Positions 17,433 through 25,410 of a stretch of DNA of 64,000 nt are shown here, in pieces. Source of the stretch: Clostridium_AW sp040797845 (GTDB taxonomy: Bacteria; Bacillota; Clostridia; Clostridiales; Clostridiaceae); assembly GCA_040797845.1 (NCBI GenBank), contig JBFNFA010000003.1:62001-126000 (forward strand), in the 5' to 3' direction. A program made the position numbers and the translations under genes. The notes under the pieces are model-generated. The model was not told where the DNA came from. It worked only from the letters and a program-made list of their open reading frames with translations, and did no database searches. Numbering within the stretch: the first letter of the stretch is position 1; each line of letters starts with the position of its first letter.

Positions 17433-18448
17433 GTATAGGTGAATTTATTAAGGATAAAAGTGTTATAATATTATGCAATATGCTGATGTTTATTATATTA
17501 GCAGCTATAATGATTGCTATTAATATTGATTTCATTATAATTGTATTTGTTTTTGTTATCTGGTTTTTTCCATTAGTTTCATATATGGCTTTAGAATTTA
17601 TAAAATATAAAAATTATTATGATGAGATTAATAGTGTATTAGAAAAATTGGACAAGAAATATCTACTTCCAGAGATGATAAAAGAAGCAAACTTTATGGA
17701 AGGGGAAAAACTTAATTCTATACTTAAAGAAATAAGCAGGGATATGCATGAAAATGTAAAATACTATAAAGATATGCAATCAGATTATAGAGAATACATA
17801 GAGGCATGGGTCCATGAAATTAAAACACCAATAGCTTCTACAAAGCTGATAATTGAAAATAATAGAAATGAAGTAACTGATAAAATAGACTTCCAGATGA
17901 ATAGAATTGAGGGATTTGTAGAACAGGTGCTTTATTATTCTCGAAGTAATAATGTTGATAAAGACTATATTATAAAACAAACTAACCTTGATAATGTAGT
18001 AAGAAATGTAGTCAAAAGAAATTATAGAGATTTTATTCATAAAAAAATAAAATTAGATATAAAAGATATTAATGAAGTTGTATATACTGATGGAAAGTGG
18101 ACTGAATTTATTATTAATCAGATAATCGGAAACTCTATAAAGTATTCAAGTAATAAAGAACCAATGATAAATATATATTCGGTTAAGAAAGCTAACTTTG
18201 TAATGTTAATTATAGATGATAATGGAGTAGGTATAATAGATAAGGATATAAATAGAGTCTTCGAAAAAGGCTTCACTGGTGAGAACGGAAGAAGATTTAG
18301 CAAAAGTACAGGAATGGGTTTGTATCTATGTGAAAAGCTCTGTTTAAAATTGGGATTGAAAATTAGTATTGACTCTGAGGTTGATAAAGGGACTAAAGTT
18401 ACATTGATATTTCCTTTGTCAAGCATGGCAACTTTTACAGATGATTAA
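17429..18448 (+). CDS. BceS-like intramembrane-sensing histidine kinase, module 1
   Basis: A 339-residue kinase with two N-terminal helices (about 12-32 and 35-56) joined by only two or three residues, so no extracellular sensor domain: the intramembrane-sensing type that is activated by the BceB permease. The H-box is EAWVHEIKTPIA with His129. ATPase motifs are seen in IIGNSIKYSS (N box), DDNGVGI (G1) and STGMGLYLC (G2). Confidence 0.92.
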   Translation: MSIGEFIKDKSVIILCNMLMFIILAAIMIAINIDFIIIVFVFVIWFFPLVSYMALEFIKYKNYYDEINSVLEKLDKKYLLPEMIKEANFMEGEKLNSILKEISRDMHENVKYYKDMQSDYREYIEAWVHEIKTPIASTKLIIENNRNEVTDKIDFQMNRIEGFVEQVLYYSRSNNVDKDYIIKQTNLDNVVRNVVKRNYRDFIHKKIKLDIKDINEVVYTDGKWTEFIINQIIGNSIKYSSNKEPMINIYSVKKANFVMLIIDDNGVGIIDKDINRVFEKGFTGENGRRFSKSTGMGLYLCEKLCLKLGLKISIDSEVDKGTKVTLIFPLSSMATFTDD

Positions 18449-18485
18449 GGATATATTAATAAAGATAAATTAAGGAGATTTTAAA

Positions 18486-19376
18486 ATGGCAGAAAAAATA
18501 TTAAACGAAACTATTTGTTTAAAACAATATATATCGGAAAAGGAGTATAAAGAAATAAATCAACTTGAAGAACTTTGCTGCTCCCAGGACAAAACAAATC
18601 TAAAGTTAGAATTAGACTATAAGTTAAATATGGCGAGAAACTCTGAAATAGGATTAAAAGAAATTAATGAGTTTCTATATTATGTTGATGATACTTTGGT
18701 GGCATACCTTGGTATTTCAAGTTTTGGAGGTATTAATATTGGTGAAATCAATGGCATGGTTCATCCCAACTTTCGAAGAAAGGGCTTATTTAAAAAGCTC
18801 TTTGAGCTTGCAATAGAGGAGTGTCAGAAGAGAAATTTTAATAAGCTATTACTATTATCAGATGGCAATTCTAACTCAGGTGTTGAATTCATAAAGGCTG
18901 TTCACGGTAAATATGATTTTTCAGAGTATAGAATGAAGCTGATTAATAAAACTAATTTAGAAAGTATAAATTCTATCAATTTAAGAGAAGCTGGAAAGCT
19001 AGACAGGAAAGAAATTGGGAGACAAAATGCAGTATTTTTTAACCAGTCAGAGGAATGTGAATGGCTTCCAGAGGAAGAGGAAGAAGTAAATAAAATCACA
19101 TACATGGTTGAACTAAAGGAAGGGGTTATTGGAAAGATTAAGGTAGATTACAGTGATGATCCAGTTTTTATAAGTGGCTTTGGAATATTACCTGATTTCA
19201 GGGGTAAAGGATATGGAAAAGCGGCTTTAAAAGAAGCTTTGCGCTTAATAAATGAAAAAAATATCTATGAGACAGAATTGGATGTGGAATGTAAAAACAA
19301 TGCTGCACTTAATTTATACAAAGCTTGCGGCTTTGAAGAAATGTCTGTAATGAATTATTATAAGTATGACATCTAA
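18486..19376 (+). CDS. Two-domain GNAT acetyltransferase
   Basis: A 296-residue protein with two GNAT folds. The first (about 60-140) has MVHPNFRRKGLFKKLF; the second (about 165-296) has ILPDFRGKGYGKAAL followed by LDVECKNNAALNLYKACGF, the standard acetyl-CoA pyrophosphate loop and C-terminal motif. Two-domain GNATs include mycothiol synthase-like and Eis-like enzymes, but the acceptor here is not predictable. It follows the kinase gene by 37 bases with its own GGAG site and may be co-transcribed. A hairpin terminator follows. Confidence 0.85.
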   Translation: MAEKILNETICLKQYISEKEYKEINQLEELCCSQDKTNLKLELDYKLNMARNSEIGLKEINEFLYYVDDTLVAYLGISSFGGINIGEINGMVHPNFRRKGLFKKLFELAIEECQKRNFNKLLLLSDGNSNSGVEFIKAVHGKYDFSEYRMKLINKTNLESINSINLREAGKLDRKEIGRQNAVFFNQSEECEWLPEEEEEVNKITYMVELKEGVIGKIKVDYSDDPVFISGFGILPDFRGKGYGKAALKEALRLINEKNIYETELDVECKNNAALNLYKACGFEEMSVMNYYKYDI

Positions 19377-19410
19377 AGGTATAACAAAGCATAAGAAAGA
19401 TGATAAATAT

Positions 19411-19446
19411 AAGAACTCCAACCTATTGCAGGTTAGAGTTCTTTTG
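19411..19446. terminator. Bidirectional terminator
   Basis: AAGAACTC pairs with GAGTTCTT and AACCT with AGGTT inside it; T run on the plus side and A run on the other. It serves the converging GNAT and CatA-like genes. Confidence 0.8.
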
Positions 19447-19469
19447 AATTTAGAATCATTAATGAATTA

Positions 19470-20096
19470 TTATTTTACTTCATCAATAAATTTTTGTAAT
19501 TGTTCTATGAATTTTCCAACGTGAATTCCATCTAAAAGCATATGATTTACTTGAATAGAATATGGTAGTAAGATTTTATTATCCTGAGTGAAATATTTTC
19601 CAAAGGATATTCTAGGAATAGAGTCTTCCTTATTCATAACTATTTCATTTGAAATACTAGTAAATGAAATCCAAGGAATACATGAAAAATAAATTAACTT
19701 ATCTTGATCAATATTTACTTCTGGGAAGTACTCCTTTTGAGATTTAGACATTTCTTTAGCAACATTTGAAAACTCATTTATACTATTGTTCAAAGGCAGT
19801 GTAACAATTTTAAATAAATTTTCTTCAGGACCCATATGGATAAATGATGGTTGTAAGGATTCATGAAGAATGATCTTCCCATCTCTAATCTTATAGCGAA
19901 AGTCCTCAATTTGATTCATAACATATGTAGATGCATATACCATACTGTAATAAAAGGATAAATTATTTTCTTTAGCAAACCTTAGGAAATTTGTAACATT
20001 TAAATTCATACAAATATTAAATTGAGGATTATCAACACTTTCGAAAAACTTATAGTGTTCTTTTCTATTCCAATTATCAAAATCAATATATTTCAT
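19470..20096 (-). CDS. CatA-like acetyltransferase (chloramphenicol acetyltransferase family)
   Basis: A 208-residue protein of the type A chloramphenicol acetyltransferase family: N-terminal RKEHYKFF, FRYKIRDGKI, PWISFTSIS and the catalytic segment VNHMLLDGIHVG with His185 and the structural Asp189. The typical HHAVCDG motif has its first His replaced by Asn. It is slightly shorter than classical CAT (about 215-220). Many chromosomal clostridial members do not confer resistance, so the substrate is left open. AGGAGGA lies 5 bases before the ATG. Confidence 0.85.
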   Translation of the reverse strand: MKYIDFDNWNRKEHYKFFESVDNPQFNICMNLNVTNFLRFAKENNLSFYYSMVYASTYVMNQIEDFRYKIRDGKIILHESLQPSFIHMGPEENLFKIVTLPLNNSINEFSNVAKEMSKSQKEYFPEVNIDQDKLIYFSCIPWISFTSISNEIVMNKEDSIPRISFGKYFTQDNKILLPYSIQVNHMLLDGIHVGKFIEQLQKFIDEVK

Positions 20097-20174
20097 AATT
20101 TCCTCCTTGTACTAATTAGTAATGTTATATTATAGTATATAATCTACAAATTATAATGTACACTTTAATTTAAG

Positions 20175-20285
20175 TTAGTTCATATTTAAATACTGTAATG
20201 TAGCATCAATATCCCATCATTCAAACAACTCATTTATAATTGGTATAATATTAACCAATGGTACTTCATAGGGATGATGATAATA
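20175..20285 (-). pseudogene. Decayed gene tail with an HPYEVP motif
   Basis: On the minus strand about 37 codons read YYHHPYEVPLVNIIP, INELFE, one stop, then WDIDATLQYLNMN and a final stop. HPYEVP followed by a hydrophobic strand resembles the core of CutA-like and NIF3-like small proteins. There is no start and one internal stop, so it is a remnant. The rest of this intergenic region holds an ATTGGT/ACCAAT dyad (20239-20259). Confidence 0.4.
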
Positions 20286-20352
20286 TTATGTTAAAATATA
20301 AGTAGAAGTAATTAATCCTATTAAACTTTATGATAATCTAAAGGAGGACGAA

Positions 20353-20940
20353 ATGAATTCTACAAGGGAAGAACTGTTTCAAATACAAAGTGATTTACAA
20401 GTGGAAGCTTCAGAATTGGAGAAGTTATTAAATCTTAATGAGTTATTACAAAGAATAGGAAAACCTATTAGAGTAGGAAGTTCTGCATTAGGGTTAATGG
20501 TATGGCGAGATTTAGATATTACAGTGGTTTGTAATGACTTAAATATTGAGAAAATAGCTGACATAGCCAAGGACTTAATGGCAAGTCCCTATGTTAGAGA
20601 ATTAAAATTTAAGAATGATACAGGTTCATGGAATGAAGAACCTCATATTTATCCTGACGGTTTTTATTTTGGTCTTAAATGCAAGTCTAATACAAATCAT
20701 ATTTGGAAAGTAGACATATGGTTTGTAGACCAACCAGAAAGACAACCAGACTTGAAGCATATAAAGATAATACCTTCTAAACTAACTCCAGAGAAAAAGG
20801 AAATCATATTGCGTATTAAAAAGGCATGGGCAGAAAAACCTGAATATGGTAGCATAGTTACTAGTTATCTAATTCATAAAGCGGTATTAGATGAAAATGT
20901 AAGGTCTTTAGATGAATTTAATTCATATTTAAAAAAATAG
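20353..20940 (+). CDS. Predicted nucleotidyltransferase-fold protein
   Basis: A 195-residue protein. GSSALGLMVWRDLDITV (residues 42-58) matches the pol-beta-type nucleotidyltransferase signature: a GS pair, then two aspartates (D53, D55) that would bind metal. A further acidic residue in KVDIWFVD (about 118-125) could be the third. The family includes minimal nucleotidyltransferases and aminoglycoside enzymes; this one is not assigned. AAAGGAGGA lies 6 bases before the ATG. It is a single gene with a strong terminator. Confidence 0.6.
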   Translation: MNSTREELFQIQSDLQVEASELEKLLNLNELLQRIGKPIRVGSSALGLMVWRDLDITVVCNDLNIEKIADIAKDLMASPYVRELKFKNDTGSWNEEPHIYPDGFYFGLKCKSNTNHIWKVDIWFVDQPERQPDLKHIKIIPSKLTPEKKEIILRIKKAWAEKPEYGSIVTSYLIHKAVLDENVRSLDEFNSYLKK

Positions 20941-20963
20941 AAATGAAGAAACAATAATACACA

Positions 20964-21016
20964 AAAAGGTTGTTTCAAAATTAGTATTTAATTATTTTGA
21001 AACAACCTTTTGTTTT
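20964..21016 (+). terminator. Strong terminator after the nucleotidyltransferase-like gene
   Basis: AAAAGGTTGTTTCAAAAT (20964-20981) pairs perfectly over 18 bases with 20994-21011, followed by TGTTTT. Confidence 0.85.
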
Positions 21017-21065
21017 GCATAAATAAGTCAAATACATATATTTTTGTTAAATTTGTGTATTTTTA

Positions 21066-21094
21066 TTGCGAAAAAATTTATTATATTATATAAT
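21066..21094 (+). promoter_or_regulatory. Promoter of the c-di-GMP riboswitch transcript
   Basis: TTGCGA (21066-21071), 17 bases, TATAAT (21089-21094). The predicted transcript starts near 21101, just before the aptamer. Confidence 0.7.
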
Positions 21095-21109
21095 TGAACT
21101 GAAAAATTA

Positions 21110-21188
21110 AATAGGCAAAATTAGAGAAATCTAATGACGCAAAGCTATAGGGGCTAAAGCTAATGCTATGCCAGCCAGTTGCCAAAGA
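21110..21188 (+). promoter_or_regulatory. Cyclic-di-GMP-I (GEMM-I) riboswitch aptamer
   Basis: GGCAA (21114-21118) pairs with TTGCC (21179-21183) to close the aptamer. ATTAGA-GAAA-TCTAAT forms the P1b stem with its GNRA tetraloop. The conserved core GACGCAAAGCTATAGGGGC is followed by CTATGCCAGCCAGTTGCC, which carries the tetraloop-receptor side. These are the invariant parts of the class I c-di-GMP aptamer. It stands 240 bases before the chitinase gene, with an intrinsic terminator in between, so control is probably by premature termination. Confidence 0.93.
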
Positions 21189-21343
21189 GTAAAGTATACT
21201 TTTTGTTTTGAAAATATCAAGCAATATATACGCTTTTTTATGGTATCAATTTTCAGAGAGTTTATGTTTTTGAAAAACTAAAGCTGTATATATGTTTATT
21301 AATGATGTCTTTTGTTAATAATGCTTTTATTTTCTTGTTATAG

Positions 21344-21369
21344 AGCTACTCTTTTAGAGTAGCTTTTTT
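21344..21369 (+). terminator. Riboswitch-controlled terminator
   Basis: AGCTACTC (21344-21351) pairs with GAGTAGCT (21357-21364) around TTTTA, followed by six T. It lies between the c-di-GMP aptamer and the chitinase start, where it would act as the expression platform. About 155 bases separate it from the aptamer, so the switching helix is not obvious. Confidence 0.85.
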
Positions 21370-21425
21370 GTTGAACACTATAGCTAAGCAATTGCCGCCA
21401 ATATATTTAAATGGGGGGAATTCCA

Positions 21426-23129
21426 ATGAAACACTTAAAAAAATTTAAAAAGCCAATAGTAATGTTACTAATGGCATCAATGCTGGTAGCGCCAACAACG
21501 TCATACGAAGTTAGTGCATCAGAAAAACAATCAGGAGAATACAAATTAACTTGTCCAGTAGGAGAAGTAGCAGTAGCACCTACACAAGAAGATTTAGACT
21601 TTGGTGTTGGAGAAGGTATACAATGGCCTTCACAAGTAAATGTGCCATTTGTTGATATGGTTTCTTGGGTAACTAAGCCAGGATATTCTAACAATGGAGC
21701 AATAAATTTAAAAAGAATAGTAGAAGATACAGGTGTGAAGTTCTTCAACTTAGGATTTATACAATCATCTGGTGGTATATCAGATGGTAAGGTAAATTGG
21801 GGATGGGGTTCACATGCTGTTTTAAGTGAAAAACATAAAGATAACACTCAATACCAAGGAATAAAGCAATCTATAAAAGATGTTAGAGATATGGGTGGAG
21901 ACATAACAATATCTTTAGGTGGACTAAATGGGGTGACATTCTGGGAAGTAACTCAAGATGTAGATATATTATTTAATACATATAAAGAACTAGTTGATGG
22001 TTATGGATTAACAAGACTTGATCTGGATATAGAGAGTGCAGCACAAAACAAGGCTTACAATATAGCTAATGCTAAAGCTATAAAGAAGCTACAAGATGTC
22101 ACTGGTGTGGATATAGTATTAACACTGCCAGTATTGCCAAGTGGATTAACTCCAGTGCAGTTAGATGTTCTTGAAGCTTACCTTTCACAAGGGGTAGATG
22201 TAGAAGTAGTAAATATAATGACAATGTGCTATGGTCAAGGAACATTGCTTCCAGGTGAAAACTATGGGACAGGCTCCTTAAGAGCTGTTGACAGTACGAA
22301 AAATCAATTGAAGGAATACTTTAAAAAGTATGCAAGCATAGAATTAACAGATGAACAAGCCTATAGAAAAATAGGGACAACTCCATCAATAGGATTTGAA
22401 GGAGCTGCTCATCCAACATTTACAACAGAGTGGACTAACCTAGTAGTAGAGCATGCTATAGATAGAGGCATAGGAGTTACTTCTATGTGGTCAATGAATA
22501 GAGATGCTATGGTAGAAAGTAATCAAGGAGTGTCAACTCAATATGAGTTTACAAATATATTTAAGAAGTTTGGTGAAAATACAGAAGGTGAACCAGAAGT
22601 TAATAAAGCTCCAGTATTAAATGGTATAGTTGATAAGACTATGGCAGTTGGAGATGAGTTTGATAAATTAGCTGGAGTAAGTGCCACTGATAGAGAAGAT
22701 GGAGACTTAACATATAAGATAAAGGTTGATGGAGAAGTAGATACTACTAAAATTGGAGTATACAAGTTAATATATTCAGTAGAAGACAGCGAAGGTTTAT
22801 CAACTACAAAGACAAGAGCAATAACTGTAAAAGAAGCATCTCAAATGGAGGATACTTATGATCCAAGCAAAATATACTTAGAAGGGGACATAGTAATATA
22901 TAAAGGTGAGAAGTATACAGCTAGATGGTGGACACAAGGACAAACACCAGATAAGTTTGAAGTGTGGGAAAAAGAAATAATATTAAATGAAGATGGGACT
23001 ATAGACTACTATGAAGGCATAGTTTGTAAAGGTGGAGAACTAGTAGTATACGAAGGTAGAGTATATAAAGCTAAATGGTGGACAAATACTAAACCAGGTA
23101 GTGATTCATCTTGGGAATTAATAAAATAA
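21426..23129 (+). CDS. Secreted GH18 chitinase with Ig-like and chitin-binding modules
   Basis: A 567-residue protein. A signal peptide (about 1-33: KKFKKPIVMLLMASMLVAP then SYEVSA) is followed by a GH18 barrel (about 50-380) with the catalytic segment LTRLDLDIESA (DxDxE) and SLGG on strand 3. An Ig-like DUF5011 domain (about 395-475, NKAPVLNGI to AITVKE) and two CBM5/12-type chitin-binding modules follow, each with a KWW or RWW motif (TARWWTQGQ, KAKWWTNTK). ATG 21426 is chosen because GGGGGG lies 8 bases before it. The c-di-GMP riboswitch upstream links chitin degradation to the motile/sessile switch. Confidence 0.93.
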   Translation: MKHLKKFKKPIVMLLMASMLVAPTTSYEVSASEKQSGEYKLTCPVGEVAVAPTQEDLDFGVGEGIQWPSQVNVPFVDMVSWVTKPGYSNNGAINLKRIVEDTGVKFFNLGFIQSSGGISDGKVNWGWGSHAVLSEKHKDNTQYQGIKQSIKDVRDMGGDITISLGGLNGVTFWEVTQDVDILFNTYKELVDGYGLTRLDLDIESAAQNKAYNIANAKAIKKLQDVTGVDIVLTLPVLPSGLTPVQLDVLEAYLSQGVDVEVVNIMTMCYGQGTLLPGENYGTGSLRAVDSTKNQLKEYFKKYASIELTDEQAYRKIGTTPSIGFEGAAHPTFTTEWTNLVVEHAIDRGIGVTSMWSMNRDAMVESNQGVSTQYEFTNIFKKFGENTEGEPEVNKAPVLNGIVDKTMAVGDEFDKLAGVSATDREDGDLTYKIKVDGEVDTTKIGVYKLIYSVEDSEGLSTTKTRAITVKEASQMEDTYDPSKIYLEGDIVIYKGEKYTARWWTQGQTPDKFEVWEKEIILNEDGTIDYYEGIVCKGGELVVYEGRVYKAKWWTNTKPGSDSSWELIK

Positions 23130-23132
23130 AGA

Positions 23133-23166
23133 AAAAATTGGCTATCATTAAGGTAGCCAATTTTTA
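23133..23166 (+). terminator. Terminator after the chitinase gene
   Basis: AAAAATTGGCTA (23133-23144) pairs perfectly with TAGCCAATTTTT (23154-23165). Confidence 0.88.
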
Positions 23167-23180
23167 AAAATAAATATTTG

Positions 23181-23209
23181 TTGACAATAATAGGGTTTTA
23201 TTATAAGAT
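23181..23209 (+). promoter_or_regulatory. Promoter of the Vat-like gene leader
   Basis: TTGACA (23181-23186), 17 bases, TAAGAT (23204-23209). The start point near 23216 gives a leader of about 370 bases before the acetyltransferase ATG. Confidence 0.7.
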
Positions 23210-23248
23210 TAACTAAAATTATAATTATAGAAAAGGAGATTTAATCGG

Positions 23249-23272
23249 ATGATTAAAGTTGTTCTTAACTAA
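23249..23272 (+). CDS. Possible 7-residue leader peptide (MIKVVLN)
   Basis: AGGAG (23234-23238) precedes ATG ATT AAA GTT GTT CTT AAC TAA. Its last codons, TTGTTCTTAA (23259-23268), are perfectly complementary to TTAAGAACAA (23341-23350), and its early GATTAAA (23251-23257) to TTTAATC (23327-23333); the two pairings cross, so they exclude each other or form a pseudoknot. A short hairpin (about 23304-23325) lies between. This is the layout of a ribosome-sensing attenuator, as known for drug-resistance genes. Translation is not shown. Confidence 0.5.
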   Translation: MIKVVLN

Positions 23273-23505
23273 ACTATTAAAAATAAATAGTGTGAAATGC
23301 TTTAAAGGTTCTAGAATAGAACTTTATTTAATCATGCATTTTAAGAACAATATCGTCTATTAAACTCTTTTATATAAAAATAAAATAACTACAAATGCAC
23401 ATATAAAAATATATATGCTTATTTATATTACAATTTAAATATGGATAAATATATATTGTGTATTAAGTTTAATTTGAATATATTAAGAGATATTTATATA
23501 AGAAA

Positions 23506-23545
23506 GATCCCCATGGATGATATTGTTCATCTGTGGGGATTTTTT
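23506..23545 (+). terminator. Terminator directly upstream of the Vat-like gene
   Basis: ATCCCCA (23507-23513) pairs with TGGGGAT (23534-23540), with GATGA/TCATC inside, then six T. It ends 40 bases before the acetyltransferase ATG and after its own promoter, so it must be read through for expression. Confidence 0.88.
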
Positions 23546-23585
23546 AATAGAAAAATTAAATTCAACTGTAAAGGAGAGAAGATAT

Positions 23586-24224
23586 ATGAATAAATTTGGG
23601 CCAAACCCAAACAGTATTTATCCTAATGAAAACATAAAGAGCATTTGTTATATAAAAAATATTATTAAAAACCCTAATATTCAGGTTGGCGATTACACCT
23701 ATTATGATGATGTAAGTGGAGCAGAAAAGTTTGAAGAACATGTTACACACCATTATGAATTTATAGGTGATAAACTTATTATAGGTAAGTTTTGTGCCAT
23801 AGCAAAAGGAATAGAATTTGTTATGAATGGTGCAAACCACAGAATGAACTCTGTAACAACCTATCCTTTTAATATTATGGGAAATGGATGGGGAAAAGCC
23901 ACACCTACACTTGAAGATTTACCCTTTAAAGGTGATACCGTAGTTGGAAATGATGTATGGATTGGACAAAATGTTACAGTAATGCCTGGTGTGCATATTG
24001 GAGATGGCTCAATTATTGCTGCTAACTCTGTAGTAACAAAAGATGTTCCACCATATCATATTGCTGGAGGTAATCCATGTAAAATTATAAAAAAGAGATT
24101 TGATGATGAATTGATCCATTACTTATTAAAATTAAAATGGTGGGATTGGTCAGAAGAAAAGATATTTAAAAATCTTGAGGTGCTTTGTAGCCTAGATTTA
24201 GATAAAGTTAAGTCTATCAAATAA
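23586..24224 (+). CDS. Vat-like streptogramin/xenobiotic O-acetyltransferase
   Basis: A 212-residue left-handed beta-helix acetyltransferase. FVMNGANHRMNSVTTYPF contains the catalytic His of the xenobiotic acetyltransferase family, and NDVWIGQNVTVMPGVHIGDG to IIAANSVVTKDVPPY shows the hexapeptide repeats. PNPNSIYPNENIKSICYIKN at the N-terminus and the C-terminal LKWWDWSEEKI are typical of Vat enzymes, which inactivate streptogramin A. The frame is open further upstream, but ATG 23586 has AAAGGAGAG before it. Resistance is likely but untested, since chromosomal relatives vary in activity. Confidence 0.88.
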   Translation: MNKFGPNPNSIYPNENIKSICYIKNIIKNPNIQVGDYTYYDDVSGAEKFEEHVTHHYEFIGDKLIIGKFCAIAKGIEFVMNGANHRMNSVTTYPFNIMGNGWGKATPTLEDLPFKGDTVVGNDVWIGQNVTVMPGVHIGDGSIIAANSVVTKDVPPYHIAGGNPCKIIKKRFDDELIHYLLKLKWWDWSEEKIFKNLEVLCSLDLDKVKSIK

Positions 24225-24370
24225 TTTTTTAAAGTAAAAATAGTTTCTGTTATTCCTCTTCATAATTGAAACAAAGGAAAACTATGTTAATGAAAAAGCA
24301 TACAAACAATATGTATTGTTAATATTGCCTATTAATTTGAATATAAAAAACTATTGAAAGGAGTATAACT

Positions 24371-24748
24371 ATGAAATTTGATGAATTATATGATATTGCA
24401 AAAAATACATTAAACCCCAGAGAACTTTCTAAAAACTCCTACGCTGGCTCTGTTGCAGCAGCTATTTTGAGTGAAAGTGGAAAAGTTTATACTGGAGTGT
24501 GTATAGATACACCTTGTTCTATGGGATTTTGTGCAGAACATGCGGCTATTGCAGCTATGATTACTGCTGGAGAAAATAAAATAACAAAAGTAATTGCAGT
24601 GTATGAGGATGGGACGATAATTACACCATGTGGAAGATGTAGAGAATTCATTTGCCAAATCCATGATGAAAATTATAAATGCGAAGTAATGATAGAAAAA
24701 GATAAGATACTTACTATTAATGATTTGTTGCCTTATAGATGGGAATAG
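24371..24748 (+). CDS. Cytidine-deaminase family protein
   Basis: A 125-residue zinc deaminase. FCAEHAAIAAM holds the first zinc Cys (54) and catalytic Glu (56); TPCGRCRE holds the second and third zinc cysteines (87, 90). Cys takes the first ligand position, as in tetrameric cytidine deaminases and blasticidin-S deaminases. The N-terminal SYAGSVAAAI matches blasticidin-type members as well as Cdd. Substrate could be cytidine or a related nucleoside drug. AAAGGAG lies 7 bases before the ATG. It lies 146 bases after the Vat-like gene and could share its transcript. Confidence 0.82.
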   Translation: MKFDELYDIAKNTLNPRELSKNSYAGSVAAAILSESGKVYTGVCIDTPCSMGFCAEHAAIAAMITAGENKITKVIAVYEDGTIITPCGRCREFICQIHDENYKCEVMIEKDKILTINDLLPYRWE

Positions 24749-24789
24749 AATTAGTTCGCAATTTAAAATAAAAACAGTAAGAAAAAGGG

Positions 24790-24876
24790 AGGACAATTAT
24801 TTATGAGAAAGCTTATTATTAACGCGTAGCAAAGGCTATTGCGTTAAAAAGACATAATCAAGAAAATAGCCTTTGT
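24790..24876 (+). promoter_or_regulatory. Structured leader upstream of CD3324-family gene B
   Basis: AACGC (24821-24825) pairs with GCGTT (24841-24845) in a small hairpin that displays GCAAAGGCTATT (24829-24840). This loop/arm is complementary over 12 bases to AATAGCCTTTGT (24865-24876), 39 bases before the start codon. Compared with leader A, GAC/GTC is changed to GGC/GCC, a compensatory change. Confidence 0.6.
24803..24829 (+). CDS. Possible 8-residue leader peptide (MRKLIINA)
   Basis: GGGAGGA (about 24787-24793) precedes an ATG, eight codons and TAG. The stop codon overlaps the first base of the GCAAAGGCT motif, so a terminating ribosome would cover it. Not a recognisable protein. Confidence 0.45.
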   Translation: MRKLIINA

Positions 24877-24915
24877 TTAATCCTAAGTAAAAAATTTAAA
24901 TTTAGGAGGAACATA

Positions 24916-25188
24916 ATGTGCTATATTAAAGCTGAAGATATATTCCCAAAAGAGATAATGGACCTAATCTGGGAGTATGTAGAAGGAGAGTATATATATA
25001 TCCCTAAAAAAGAAGGTAATAGAAAAAAGTGGGGAGAAACAACTAACACAAGAAAAGAAATTAAAATTAGAAATGAAGCTATTTATGAAGAATATAATAA
25101 TGATATAGATAAAGAATCTCTTGCTAACAAGTATTTTTTATCAAGAAAAAGCATAGACAGAATTATTTTACAGGAAAAAAGAAAATGA
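24916..25188 (+). CDS. CD3324 family small helix-turn-helix protein (B)
   Basis: A 90-residue paralogue of the proteins at 2367 and 25449. It shares YIKAEDIFPKEIMDLIWEY, then YIYIPKK, the central KKWGETT and a C-terminal helix-turn-helix (KESLANKYFLSRKSIDRII). It is the most divergent of the three. AGGAGGA lies 6 bases before the ATG. The family's role is unknown. Genes B and C stand in tandem, each with its own leader. Confidence 0.8.
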   Translation: MCYIKAEDIFPKEIMDLIWEYVEGEYIYIPKKEGNRKKWGETTNTRKEIKIRNEAIYEEYNNDIDKESLANKYFLSRKSIDRIILQEKRK

Positions 25189-25274
25189 TTAATTGGTAAG
25201 ATGTAATAACTACAGAACAAATAGACAGCATCAATTTATATTTATGTTATAATAAAGAACAAATAAATTAAAAA

Positions 25275-25410
25275 GGGGGGATGCATATGACAATAAATTT
25301 AATCAGATTCATTGAATTAAGCTCCGAGCAAAGACTGTAATATAAATCAAAACATGACTTGCTAGGGGTTTTATATAAAAATTTAAATAAGTGTTTTGTG
25401 CAGTTTTTGC
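25275..25410 (+). promoter_or_regulatory. Structured leader upstream of CD3324-family gene C
   Basis: GCAAAGACTG (25328-25337) is complementary over 10 bases, with one G-U pair, to CAGTTTTTGC (25401-25410), 38 bases before the start codon. The 3' element TTTTGTG then TTTGCTTAATTATTTAC closely matches that of leader A (TTTTGTG, TTTGCTTCATTATTTAC). Confidence 0.6.
25281..25340 (+). CDS. Possible 19-residue leader peptide ending in SSEQRL
   Basis: GGGGGG directly precedes ATGCATATG; 19 codons end CAA AGA CTG TAA, so the stop codon abuts the conserved GCAAAGACTG motif. The C-terminal SSEQRL resembles GSAQRL of leader A. ATG at 25287 is an alternative start with better spacing. Confidence 0.45.
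   Translation: MHMTINLIRFIELSSEQRL

Noticed and set aside
20239..20259. ATTGGT/ACCAAT dyad around a TATAAT
   Set aside because: Short arms, inside a region with a gene remnant, and about 95 bases from the next start; not enough to call an operator.
24283..24321. ATG-led 12-codon frame between the Vat-like and deaminase genes, considered as another leader peptide
   Set aside because: The ribosome site is poor and no matching terminator or complementary segment was found before the deaminase gene.
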